Shown: positions 17,236-25,803 of the stretch, piece after piece | Layout of the letters: each line of letters starts with the position of its first letter | Numbering within the stretch: the first letter of the stretch is position 1 | Source: Fuscovulum ytuae | GTDB taxonomy: Bacteria; Pseudomonadota; Alphaproteobacteria; Rhodobacterales; Rhodobacteraceae | Assembly (NCBI RefSeq): GCF_029953595.1 | Contig: NZ_CP124535.1 | Location: 3,145,001 to 3,209,000 of the forward strand | DNA length: 64,000 nucleotides | Reading direction: 5' to 3' | Notes under the pieces: model-generated | What the model was told of the DNA's origin: nothing | The model's input: the letters and a program-made list of their open reading frames with translations, nothing else | Database searches by the model: none | Made by a program: the position numbers and the translations under genes

Positions 17236-17413
17236 CGTTCTCTCCGATATTCAGCGCCATAGGAGGGGCATGCCACAGGCGGTGACAACGCAGAAGCGTC
17301 TGGTTCACACGAATTGATCGCGCCCTTCGCTTTTCCTGAACCCCCGGGGCGTTCATTGACGAAGCCAAGTCCCTTGACGCTTGATTTTGCAACAAGAGGC
17401 AGGAGTGTCCGGT
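17236..17413. promoter_or_regulatory. Divergent control region of the catabolic island
   Basis: This 178-bp gap separates the starts of the MttB-like operon (minus) and the flavoprotein gene (plus), so it should hold both promoters. Two TTGACG hexamers, at 17358 and upstream near 17346, could serve as -35 elements for the plus strand, but no clear -10 follows. TTGCAA at 17386-17391 matches the repeats before the LysR gene. No strong hairpin is seen. Confidence 0.4.
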
Positions 17414-19834
17414 ATGAAGACCCAGACCCGCGTGGTGGTGATCGGCGGCGGCATTGCAGGGTGTTCAACCCTGTATCATTTGACTCAGGAAGGCTGGACC
17501 GATGTCGTCCTGATCGAACGCAACGAACTGACATCGGGCACCACCTGGCATTCAGCCGCGCAGGTCACCAACTTCGGGATGACGCAGACGATGGTGGGCC
17601 TAAAGAGCCATTCCATCAAGCTTTACAAGGAATTGGCAGCCGATCCCGACTATCCGATCAACTATCACCACGGTGATGGGGGTATTCGTCTCGCAAATTC
17701 TGAAACGACCATGGACGGCTATCGCCACTTCGCCAGTCAAGCCAAGGTGATGGGGGTGGATTTCGAGATCATCGATGCCGCCGAATGTGCGCGCCGCCAT
17801 CCGCTGATCACTACTGACCGGCTGATCGGTGGACTGTGGGATCCGCTGGATGGCGACATTGACCCCGCACAACTCTGCCAGGCGCTGGCGCGGCGTGCGC
17901 GCAAGGCCGGAGCGGAAGTCTATCGGAACACGCCCGTCACCGGCCTTTCGCAACTTAAGGATGACAGTTGGATCGTCCATACCGAACAAGGCGACATTGC
18001 CTGCGAGATCGTCGTTAACGCCTGCGGCTATCGCGTGAATGAGGTGGGCGCGATGATGGGCGTGCACCACCCCGTCGCCTCGATGGAGCATCAGTATTTC
18101 CTGACCGAGCCAATCCAAGGGATCATCGACTTCGGGAAACGCGTACCGCTGCTGCGATGCCCGATCGACGATTTCTATTCGCGGCAAGAGAAGCAGGGCC
18201 TTCTCGTTGGCTTTTACGAACAGGATTGCCGGACTTGGGGGCTGGACGGGATCGACCCGAACTTTGTCAACGCGCTATGCCCTAGCGACACCGACCGTGT
18301 TCTTCCTGTGCTGGAGAACGTCTTCAAGCGCATGCCTGCGCTGGCCGAGGTCGGCATCCACACCATCGTGAACGGCCCGATCACATATTCTATCGATGGG
18401 GCGCCCCTCGTCGGCCCGATCCCCGGCAAGCGAAATGCCTTCTGCATCATCGGCTTGCGGGCTGGAATTGGGGAAGGCGGTGGGCATGGCTGGCTGCTCG
18501 CCCAACAAATCGTGCATGGCGAGGCAGAATATGACACTTGGGTTACCGATCCGCGTCGCTTTACCGGCCATGCGAATGTGGAACTCACGGCGCTGAAGGC
18601 GATTGAGGACTATCAGAACGAGTTCCGTTTCCACCTGCCGCATGAACACCGCCCGGCAGGCCGCCCGATGAAGACCACGCCCTTGACCCCAATCCTCGCG
18701 GCGGAAGGGGCGGAGTTCGGCGTGGTCAATGGCTGGGAGAGGATGGCCTACATCAAGCCTAGGCCCGATTTCCACGAAACCCACAGCTTCCGCTTCAACG
18801 AGACGTTCGACGTGGTGGCAGAAGAAGTCCGGGCCGTGCAGACCGGGGTGGGGTTGACCGAAGTCAGCGGTTTCAATCGGTTCGAGATCACCGGCTTGGG
18901 GGCGCAGGACTGGCTCGACAGCATGTTCTGCGGGCGGGTGACGCGGAAGGTGGGGAAGGTTGGCCTTGGTTATCTTTTGAATCACCATGGCAACATCAAG
19001 GGAGAGGCCACGCTGGCCAATATCGACGAGGGCATAATCTGGTATGGATCGGCTGCCGCGTCGGAATATCACGACATGGACTGGCTTACGGCGCATCTAC
19101 CGAAGGACGGGGCGGTCCGCATTCGGTCACTGACGAATGATTACACCATCCTTGTTCTTGCCGGTCCGAAGTCGCGCGAGGTGTTGTCGGCAGCCGCGCG
19201 CGGTGACTGGTCGGCTACAGCCTTTCCTTGGTTATCCGTGCGCCGTGCCTTTGTGGGGATCGCGCCTGCGGTGGTGATGTCGGTCAGCTTCTCGGGCGAG
19301 TTGGCCTACGAAATCCACGTCCCGAACGCCCAGCTTTATGCGGCCTATCTGGCCTTGCGGAAGGCAGGTGAGGCGCATGGATTGCGGCTCTTTGGTTCTT
19401 ACGCCGTTGAATCCATGCGGCTGGAAAAGGGGTATCGGCACTGGAAGGCTGATTTGGTCACGGAGTTCGACCCCTTTGAGACCGGTCTGGCACGGTTCGT
19501 TAGGATGGATAAGCCCGCATTTATTGGCAAGGCTGCGCTGGAAAGAAGGGTCGCCGCAGGACCCCGCCGCGCCTTTGTGTCCATGGTGCTGGATGCTACA
19601 CATGCCACGGCGCATGGCGGGGATGCGATCCTGTCGGAAGGTCGGGTGGTGGGATCGGTCACCTCGGTCGCCTGGGGGCATAGGGTGGGCAGGAACATTG
19701 CCATGGGTTTTGTCGAACCGGCCCTGGCGACTGAGGGTACAAGGCTGTTCGTCGAGGTGATCGGAGAACCGATCTCTGCCGTCGTCGTGCCGGAATGCCT
19801 TTATGATCCGGAGAATGCACGTGTTCGCGCCTAA
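17414..19834 (+). CDS. Dimethylglycine/sarcosine dehydrogenase-like FAD and GcvT-domain protein
   Basis: An 806-residue two-part flavoenzyme. The N-terminal DAO domain (about 1-385) has the FAD motif VVVIGGGIAGCSTLYHL and His46 in TSGTTWHSAAQ, the position of the covalent-FAD histidine in dimethylglycine dehydrogenase. It is followed by an FAO_M linker, then GcvT-type folate-binding domains (about 435-800; FSGELAYEIHVP, ESMRLEKGYRHWKADL). Relatives oxidatively remove an N-methyl group and pass the one-carbon unit to tetrahydrofolate. I start at ATG 17414 because AGGAG lies 8 nt upstream. The substrate is probably a secondary or tertiary N-methyl amine made or used by the divergent operon. Confidence 0.87.
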   Translation: MKTQTRVVVIGGGIAGCSTLYHLTQEGWTDVVLIERNELTSGTTWHSAAQVTNFGMTQTMVGLKSHSIKLYKELAADPDYPINYHHGDGGIRLANSETTMDGYRHFASQAKVMGVDFEIIDAAECARRHPLITTDRLIGGLWDPLDGDIDPAQLCQALARRARKAGAEVYRNTPVTGLSQLKDDSWIVHTEQGDIACEIVVNACGYRVNEVGAMMGVHHPVASMEHQYFLTEPIQGIIDFGKRVPLLRCPIDDFYSRQEKQGLLVGFYEQDCRTWGLDGIDPNFVNALCPSDTDRVLPVLENVFKRMPALAEVGIHTIVNGPITYSIDGAPLVGPIPGKRNAFCIIGLRAGIGEGGGHGWLLAQQIVHGEAEYDTWVTDPRRFTGHANVELTALKAIEDYQNEFRFHLPHEHRPAGRPMKTTPLTPILAAEGAEFGVVNGWERMAYIKPRPDFHETHSFRFNETFDVVAEEVRAVQTGVGLTEVSGFNRFEITGLGAQDWLDSMFCGRVTRKVGKVGLGYLLNHHGNIKGEATLANIDEGIIWYGSAAASEYHDMDWLTAHLPKDGAVRIRSLTNDYTILVLAGPKSREVLSAAARGDWSATAFPWLSVRRAFVGIAPAVVMSVSFSGELAYEIHVPNAQLYAAYLALRKAGEAHGLRLFGSYAVESMRLEKGYRHWKADLVTEFDPFETGLARFVRMDKPAFIGKAALERRVAAGPRRAFVSMVLDATHATAHGGDAILSEGRVVGSVTSVAWGHRVGRNIAMGFVEPALATEGTRLFVEVIGEPISAVVVPECLYDPENARVRA

Positions 19835-20171
19835 GCCGTCCATCCCTGTTCCGCAGGTTGGAGGCGGTGCTGTCGCAGTGTGGCTTGCGGCTGGATATCG
19901 CATGAAAAGGACAGGGCGACATGCCCGCGAAGGTTGGCTGTTCGGCGCGAATGACGGGCATATGGCCTTAGATATCCTTCGCGGACATCGGCATGGTCGG
20001 CGAGAGACGGTACCATGACGCGTCATATGTGCAGATCAATGATGACGGGACAGCCTTCGGGCCGACGATTTGCGTGGGGACGGGGTTACCCAAGGCCAAA
20101 CCCCTAAGCGACAGCGTTGGACAGGTTGGATCCGCGCTCGTATAGTTCACCAAAAACCAGGGAGGAAAATC
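19835..20171. other. 337-bp leader of the ABC importer genes; possible gene remnant
   Basis: Between the flavoprotein and the binding-protein gene. It holds a perfect 12-bp palindrome ATGACGCGTCAT (20025-20036) and the promoter listed below. A 50-codon frame at 19993-20145 has a protein-like composition (YVQINDDGTAFGP, then TICVGTGLPKAKPL) but no ribosome site and no family I know. A stop sits just upstream of it in frame. It may be the tail of a decayed gene. Confidence 0.4.
20117..20146 (+). promoter_or_regulatory. Candidate sigma-70 promoter of the ABC importer
   Basis: TTGGAC at 20117-20122 and TATAGT at 20141-20146 with an 18-bp spacer. Transcription would start near 20153, leaving a short leader before GGAGGA (20161-20166) and GTG 20172. 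Confidence 0.45.
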
Positions 20172-21734
20172 GTGAAAAACCTTATACTTCAGCCGGGTAT
20201 GACTCGGCGCGGCGTCTTGAAGGGCGCCACTGCAATGGCGGCGGCGGGCCTGATCCTGCCTGCGACCATGCAAAGGGCGCGGGCCGAGCCGAAGAAGGGC
20301 GGCGTGTTCCGCCTTGGAATCGGCCATGGCTCGACCACGGATACCTACGATCCGGGCCTGTGGGACCAGCTTTATGTGCAGACCTTTGCGGCGGCGCGCC
20401 ACAACTACCTGATCGAGATCGCAGCGGACGGGTCGCTTGTCGGGGAGATTGCCGAAAGCTGGGAGTCGCCCGATGGCTCGACCTGGATTTTCAAGATCCG
20501 CGAGGGGGTGACGTTCCATTCCGGCAAACCGCTGACCGTCGATGACGTGATTGCATCGCTGAACCACCACCGGGGCGAAGCCTCGACATCGGCGGTGAAG
20601 TCCTATTTCGACCCGGTGACCGACATCAAGGCGGATGGCGGCAATGTTGTCGTTACCCTCGACGCCCCGAATGCGGACTTCCCCTATCTGATGTCGGACT
20701 ACCACCTCGCGATCATGCCGGGCATCGATGGCAAGATCGACGTCACCTCGTCCGACGGCGCAGGGGGCTACATTGTGGAAAGCTACGAGCCCGGCGTGCA
20801 GGCCACGCTGAACCGCAACCCGAACTACTGGAAGAGCGACCGGGCGCATTTCGATCAGCTTATCCTGCTGACGATCATCGATCCGGCCGCCCGACTGAAC
20901 GCGCTGATCACCAACGAGGTCGATACGATCGACCAGGTCGACCCTGCCTCGATCGGGCTTTTGGAAAGCCGGGGCGTGGCCAAGATCCTGTCGATTTCAG
21001 GTAACGCGCATTACACCTTCCCGATGGACGCGCGCGCTGCGCCGTTCAGCGACAACAATGTGCGTCTTGCGCTGAAATATTCCTTCGATCGGCAGGAACT
21101 GGTGGACAAGATCCTGGCCGGCCATGGCTCGGTCTCGAATGACAACCCGATCGGCCCGGCAAACCGGTACTTCTTTGCCGGCATGGAGCAAAAGACCTAC
21201 GATCCCGACAAGGCCAAGTTCCATCTCAAGGAAGCCGGGATGGATAAGCTTGAAGTCACGATTTCTGCGGCAAACGCTGCCTTCTCGGGCGCGGTTGATG
21301 CCGCAGTCCTGATGAGTGAGAAAGCCGCCGCTGCCGGTATCACCATCACCGTGGACCGGGTGCCGGATGACGGCTACTGGGACAATGTCTGGTTGAAAAA
21401 GCCGTTCTGCGCCAGCTACTGGGGCGGGCGGCCGACCGAAGACCAGATGTTCACCACGGCCTATTTGGGTGGTGGGGCATGGAACGAAAGCTTCTGGACG
21501 AATGCGCGGTTCGACGAGCTTTTGGTCGCGGCACGGTCCGAGTTGGACGACACCAAGCGTCGGGCGATGTACGAGGAGATGCAGCAACTCGTCTCCTTCG
21601 AAGGTTCGTCGATCATTCCGATGTACAACAACTATGTGATGGCGGTCTCGAATGCGATCGCTACACCCGAGAAGATCGGCAACAACTGGAACCTCGATGG
21701 TTTCCGCTGCGTCGAGCGCTGGTGGATGGCCTGA
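20172..21734 (+). CDS. ABC transporter substrate-binding protein, peptide/opine family (SBP_bac_5), Tat signal
   Basis: A 520-residue periplasmic solute receptor of the DppA/OppA family. A twin-arginine signal (MTRRGVLKGATAMAAAG, residues 10-26) suggests export in folded form. Family stretches include the N-terminal GGVFRLGIGHG, SWESPDGSTWIFKIREGVTF, the central YSFDRQELVDKILAG and the C-terminal YEEMQQLVSFEGSSIIPMY. The open frame extends upstream, but GTG 20172 with GGAGGA 5 nt before it is the likely start. It is followed by a strong hairpin and then both permeases and the ATPase. The ligand is probably the substrate of the island; class C SBPs also bind opines, betaines and small amines, not only peptides. 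Confidence 0.9.
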   Translation: MKNLILQPGMTRRGVLKGATAMAAAGLILPATMQRARAEPKKGGVFRLGIGHGSTTDTYDPGLWDQLYVQTFAAARHNYLIEIAADGSLVGEIAESWESPDGSTWIFKIREGVTFHSGKPLTVDDVIASLNHHRGEASTSAVKSYFDPVTDIKADGGNVVVTLDAPNADFPYLMSDYHLAIMPGIDGKIDVTSSDGAGGYIVESYEPGVQATLNRNPNYWKSDRAHFDQLILLTIIDPAARLNALITNEVDTIDQVDPASIGLLESRGVAKILSISGNAHYTFPMDARAAPFSDNNVRLALKYSFDRQELVDKILAGHGSVSNDNPIGPANRYFFAGMEQKTYDPDKAKFHLKEAGMDKLEVTISAANAAFSGAVDAAVLMSEKAAAAGITITVDRVPDDGYWDNVWLKKPFCASYWGGRPTEDQMFTTAYLGGGAWNESFWTNARFDELLVAARSELDDTKRRAMYEEMQQLVSFEGSSIIPMYNNYVMAVSNAIATPEKIGNNWNLDGFRCVERWWMA

Positions 21735-21749
21735 TCCCTATTGCTTGAG

Positions 21750-21796
21750 GCCGGGACGCGGGTGGGCAATGCCTGCCCGCGTCCCGGCTGCTTTTT
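21750..21796 (+). terminator. Hairpin with T-run between binding-protein and permease genes
   Basis: A perfect 13-bp stem, GCCGGGACGCGGG (21750-21762) with CCCGCGTCCCGGC (21776-21788), is followed by TGCTTTTT. It lies 15 bp after the binding-protein stop and about 50 bp before the first permease start. Partial termination here would give many binding proteins per membrane complex. Confidence 0.8.
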
Positions 21797-21847
21797 ATCA
21801 AAGGCGGCGCAAGAACCGCCGGGCCTGACGGAAACGGGGGGAAAGAC

Positions 21848-22801
21848 ATGAGCGCCATCCTGGCGATGATCGGGCGGAGACTTCTTCTGGGTCTTCTGAC
21901 GCTCTTTGTGATTTCGGTCGTGATCTTTGGTGCGACGGAGCTTTTGCCGGGTGACCTTGCGCGCGAATTGCTTGGCCAGTCCGCGACCGAAGAAACGCTT
22001 GCCGCCTTGCGGGCGCAACTTGGCCTGAACGAGCCGGCCCCCGTTCGCTATTGGAACTGGCTGACGGGCGTGCTTCATGGCGATTTCGGCGTCTCTATGG
22101 CAACGAAAAAGCCTATCTTGGAATTGGTCGGAACACGCCTGGAACACACGATGTTCCTGGCGCTTTATGCCGCTGCAATGTCGGTGCCGCTGTCGCTGAT
22201 CTTGGGTGTCTTGGCGGCGCTGTGGCGGAACTCAATCTTTGACCGGGCATCGAATTCTCTCGCCTTGACGGCGATCTCGTTTCCCGAGTTCTTCGTGGCT
22301 TACATCCTGATCCTCTGGCTTAGCCAAACGGGCTTTTTCCCGTCCATGGTGCGGATTACCCCGGCCACGACCTTTGGCGACATGCTTTACATGTGCTTCC
22401 TGCCGGCGCTGACACTGACGCTTGTCGTCACCGCGCATATGATGCGGATGACCCGTGCGGCGATCATCAACCTGTTGGCCAACCCCTATATCGAGATGGC
22501 GCGGCTTAAGGGCATGGCCCCGCTTCGTGTCGTGCTGCGCCATGCCGTGCCGAATGCGCTTGCCCCGATCATCAATGTGGTGGCGCTGAACCTTGCCTAT
22601 CTTATTACCGGGGTCGTCGTCGTCGAGGTGGTCTTCGTCTATCCGGGTCTGGGGCAGTTGATGGTGGATGCGGTCACCAACCGCGATATTCCAGTCGTGC
22701 AGGCCATCGCCCTGATCTTTGCGGCCGCATATGTATTGCTGAACCTAATCGCGGATGTGCTCTCGACGATCACCAACCCGCGGCTGATGCATCAGAGGTA
22801 A
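21848..22801 (+). CDS. ABC transporter permease, DppB type
   Basis: A 317-residue inner-membrane permease. Six helices are visible, starting with LLLGLLTLFVISVVIFGATEL at the N terminus. The coupling (EAA) loop reads YIEMARLKGMAPLRVVLRHAVPNA. The N-terminal ELLPGDLARELLGQSATEETLAALRAQLG and on is the usual DppB pattern. GGGGGAAAG precedes ATG 21848. It pairs with the DppC-type gene 4 bp downstream. Confidence 0.92.
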   Translation: MSAILAMIGRRLLLGLLTLFVISVVIFGATELLPGDLARELLGQSATEETLAALRAQLGLNEPAPVRYWNWLTGVLHGDFGVSMATKKPILELVGTRLEHTMFLALYAAAMSVPLSLILGVLAALWRNSIFDRASNSLALTAISFPEFFVAYILILWLSQTGFFPSMVRITPATTFGDMLYMCFLPALTLTLVVTAHMMRMTRAAIINLLANPYIEMARLKGMAPLRVVLRHAVPNALAPIINVVALNLAYLITGVVVVEVVFVYPGLGQLMVDAVTNRDIPVVQAIALIFAAAYVLLNLIADVLSTITNPRLMHQR

Positions 22802-22805
22802 CGGC

Positions 22806-23720
22806 ATGAATGTGATCGTCTTTCTGGTCGCAGCGCTTGCCCTTTTCTTTGTGATTGGCGTTGCGGCGCGCGTCGCAATGAAGAGCCTGGCATCGGAGGC
22901 ACACAAGCCGACTTTCCGCGACATGCCGCTTACCGCGTCCTTCGGACTTGCTGTGATCCTATTCTACGTTCTTGTCGCTGTCTTTGGGCCGTTCCTTGCC
23001 CCCTTTGGCGAGGGAGAGGTCGTCGGTGCCCAATATCTGCCGTGGGCGGCTCCGCATTATCTTGGTACCGACAAGCTTGGGCGCGATATGCTGACACGGC
23101 TGATCTATGGTGCACGAAACACCGTGGGGATTGCCTTTGTAACGACGGCGCTGGCTTTTTTTGTCGGCTCTATCTTGGGCATTTGGGCAGCCTTGGTGGG
23201 TGGGTGGCTGGATCAGTGGACGTCCCGCTTTGTGGATGCGCTTATGGCCATACCGGCTTTGATCTTTTCGCTTCTTCTGCTCACGATCTTTGGCACTTCG
23301 GTTTTGACGCTGATCCTTGTCATCGCGGCTGTGGATGCGACCCGTGTCTTTAGGTTGGCGCGTTCCGTCGCGCAGGGGATTGTCGTGATGGACTACATTG
23401 AAGCGGCGCGTCTGCGCGGCGAGTCGAATTGGCATCTGATCCATCGTGAGATCCTGCCGAATGCCATGGCACCGCTTGTGGCAGAGTTCGGCCTGCGGTT
23501 CTGTTTCGTTTTCCTTTCCATCTCTGCGCTGTCGTTCCTTGGGCTTGGGATCAAGCCGCCAACTGCCGATTGGGGCAGCATGGTGCGGGAGAACGCCACG
23601 CTGATGACCTTTGGTGACATCACGCCGCTGCTTCCTGCCGGAGCGATTGCACTGCTGACCGTGGCAGTGAACTTCGTCGTCGACTGGCAATTGCACCGCG
23701 CCAGCGGATTGAAGGAGTGA
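22806..23720 (+). CDS. ABC transporter permease, DppC type
   Basis: A 304-residue permease with an N-terminal anchor helix (about 4-24) followed by the OppC_N helix and the core of five helices. The motif HYLGTDKLGRDMLTRLIYGAR (about 78-98) is the DppC hallmark, and the EAA loop is YIEAARLRGESNWHLIHREIL. The first helix seems to be an extra segment relative to E. coli DppC. Spacing is 4 bp on either side, so it is in one transcript with the other importer genes. Confidence 0.92.
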   Translation: MNVIVFLVAALALFFVIGVAARVAMKSLASEAHKPTFRDMPLTASFGLAVILFYVLVAVFGPFLAPFGEGEVVGAQYLPWAAPHYLGTDKLGRDMLTRLIYGARNTVGIAFVTTALAFFVGSILGIWAALVGGWLDQWTSRFVDALMAIPALIFSLLLLTIFGTSVLTLILVIAAVDATRVFRLARSVAQGIVVMDYIEAARLRGESNWHLIHREILPNAMAPLVAEFGLRFCFVFLSISALSFLGLGIKPPTADWGSMVRENATLMTFGDITPLLPAGAIALLTVAVNFVVDWQLHRASGLKE

Positions 23721-23724
23721 CCCA

Positions 23725-25341
23725 ATGGAAAAGAAGGTGCTTCTGACCATAAAGGGTCTGCAGATTGAGGGGCGTTCGGGCGATGCGTGGCACCCGATCG
23801 TCAAGGGCGTTGACCTGACCCTTCACAGGGGAGAGGTCCTTGGGCTGATCGGTGAGTCCGGGGCGGGAAAGTCGACGCTGGGTCTGGCGGCGATGGGTTT
23901 TGCCCGCGACGGATGCCGCATCTCGGGCGGGACAATCGACTTTGACGGCATCGATCTGCGTACGGCATCCGAAATTGAGCGCCGAGGCTTGCGCGGAAAG
24001 CGCATCGCTTATGTCGCACAGTCGGCAGCCGCCAGTTTCAACCCTGCGCACAAGCTTATTGACCAATATTGCGAGGCCCCTGTCATTCATCGGGTGATGC
24101 CGCGAGAGAAAGCCGAGGCTGATGCCATTGAGCTTTACCGTCGTATGCGCCTGCCCAATCCCGAGGAGATCGGGTTCCGTTATCCGCATCAGGTTTCGGG
24201 CGGGCAGTTGCAACGGGCGATGACGGCGATGGCCATGGCGTGCCGGCCTGACCTGATCATCTTCGACGAACCGACCACAGCGCTTGATGTCACGACACAG
24301 ATCGAGGTTCTGGCGGCGATCCGCGACATCGTCCGCCAGTTCGGGACAGCGGCAATCTATATCACGCATGACCTTGCCGTGGTGGCGCAGATGGCAGACC
24401 GCATCAAGGTGCTTTTGCGCGGCAACGAGGTGGAAGAAGCGAACACCCGCAAAATGCTGGCCGAGCCGCGTGATGACTATACGAAAAGCCTTTGGGCTGT
24501 CCGCAGCTTTGCCCGCCCGGAACAGCCGTCTGCGACGGGAACTCCGGTCGTTTCGGTGCGGAACGTTACGGCTGGGTATGGCAAGGTCAATGTGCTGACG
24601 GACGTAAGTTTTGATATCCATGCCCGCCGCACGGTCGCCGTGGTGGGCGAAAGCGGGTCAGGCAAGTCCACGACCGCGCGCGTCATCACGGGCCTTCTTC
24701 CGCCGCGAAATGGTGAGGTGCTGTTCAACGGCAAGCCGTTGCCGCCCGAGTTCAGGGCCCGCTCGCGCGACGAATTGCGCCAGTGCCAGATGATCTACCA
24801 GATGGCCGACACTGCCTTGAATCCCAAGCTGCGGCTGCGAGAGCTGATCGGTCGGCCCGCCGAAATGTATCTGGGCCTTAGGGGAAAAGCTCTGGATGAC
24901 CGCATCCGTGACCTGCTCTCATTGATCGAGCTTGACCCCGACAAGTACATTGACCGGCTGCCCGGCGAACTTTCGGGCGGACAGAAGCAGCGGATCGGAA
25001 TTGCGCGCGCCCTTGCTGCCGAGCCGCAGCTGATCATCTGCGACGAGGTGACCAGTGCCCTCGACCAGATTGTGCAAGAGGGCATCCTGAAGCTTCTGGC
25101 CCGGCTGCAAGACGAGTTGAACCTCGCTTACATGTTCATCACCCATGATCTGGCAACGGTAAGGTCCATCGCAGATGAGGTCGTGGTGATGCAGCAAGGT
25201 GTGGTGGTCGAACGGGGGCCCAAGGCGGCGCTCTTTGCGGCCCCGCAAGAGGACTACACCAAGCTGTTGCTATCGTCGGTGCCTGAGATGGACCCGGATT
25301 GGTTGAACCGACTGCTCGCCGCGCGGGGCGAGCTTGCATGA
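23725..25341 (+). CDS. Fused dual ABC ATPase, DppD-DppF type (GsiA-like)
   Basis: A 538-residue protein holding two complete ATPase domains. The first has Walker A GESGAGKST (about 45-53), signature VSGGQLQR and Walker B LIIFDEPTTALD. The second starts near residue 275 with Walker A GESGSGKST, signature LSGGQKQRIGIARA and Walker B LIICDEVTSALD, where Val replaces the usual Pro. Fusion of the two ATPases is common in importers such as GsiA. Last gene of the importer set; a short gap leads to the convergent GNAT gene. Confidence 0.92.
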   Translation: MEKKVLLTIKGLQIEGRSGDAWHPIVKGVDLTLHRGEVLGLIGESGAGKSTLGLAAMGFARDGCRISGGTIDFDGIDLRTASEIERRGLRGKRIAYVAQSAAASFNPAHKLIDQYCEAPVIHRVMPREKAEADAIELYRRMRLPNPEEIGFRYPHQVSGGQLQRAMTAMAMACRPDLIIFDEPTTALDVTTQIEVLAAIRDIVRQFGTAAIYITHDLAVVAQMADRIKVLLRGNEVEEANTRKMLAEPRDDYTKSLWAVRSFARPEQPSATGTPVVSVRNVTAGYGKVNVLTDVSFDIHARRTVAVVGESGSGKSTTARVITGLLPPRNGEVLFNGKPLPPEFRARSRDELRQCQMIYQMADTALNPKLRLRELIGRPAEMYLGLRGKALDDRIRDLLSLIELDPDKYIDRLPGELSGGQKQRIGIARALAAEPQLIICDEVTSALDQIVQEGILKLLARLQDELNLAYMFITHDLATVRSIADEVVVMQQGVVVERGPKAALFAAPQEDYTKLLLSSVPEMDPDWLNRLLAARGELA

Positions 25342-25381
25342 TCAGGCGGGGACGTTTTGCAGGGGCCCTGCTCTGAACGGG

Positions 25382-25801
25382 TCAGAGCGTCAACACCATG
25401 TCGCGATGGGGGATGCCTGCATCCATGTATTCCGGGCCAGTGGCCGTGAAACCAAGGCGTTCGTAGAAGCCGATGGCGTGCGTTTGACTGCCGAGTTTGG
25501 CGGTCGTCATGCCTTGGGCGCGGAGTTCCGTGAGCGCGGCGCGGATTAGGGCTGCGCCGAGGCCTGTGCCGCGATGGGACTTCAACACGCAGACACGGCC
25601 GATCTTGCCCGTCTTTCCTTGCAGCAGAAGGCGGGCGGATCCGACGGGGGTGTCGTTTTCGGTGGCGAGAAGGTGAAGGGCGGTGTCGTCCTTGTCGTCG
25701 ATCTCATCCTCTTCCGGCACGCCCTGTTCTTCGATGAAGACCACGCGGCGGAGGTGGCGGCAGGTGGTGATGTCGCGGGTGGGGGCAATGTGAATCGTCA
25801 T
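25382..25801 (-). CDS. GNAT acetyltransferase, ElaA-like
   Basis: A 139-residue single-domain N-acetyltransferase. The acetyl-CoA loop is VCVLKSHRGTGLGAALIRAAL (about 70-90), and the N terminus RRVVFIEEQGVPEEDEID is typical of the ElaA/YjcF group. The start is 2 bp after the dapE stop, so it is probably co-transcribed with dapE. Acceptor unknown. Confidence 0.85.
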   Translation of the reverse strand: MTIHIAPTRDITTCRHLRRVVFIEEQGVPEEDEIDDKDDTALHLLATENDTPVGSARLLLQGKTGKIGRVCVLKSHRGTGLGAALIRAALTELRAQGMTTAKLGSQTHAIGFYERLGFTATGPEYMDAGIPHRDMVLTL

Positions 25802-25803
25802 GG

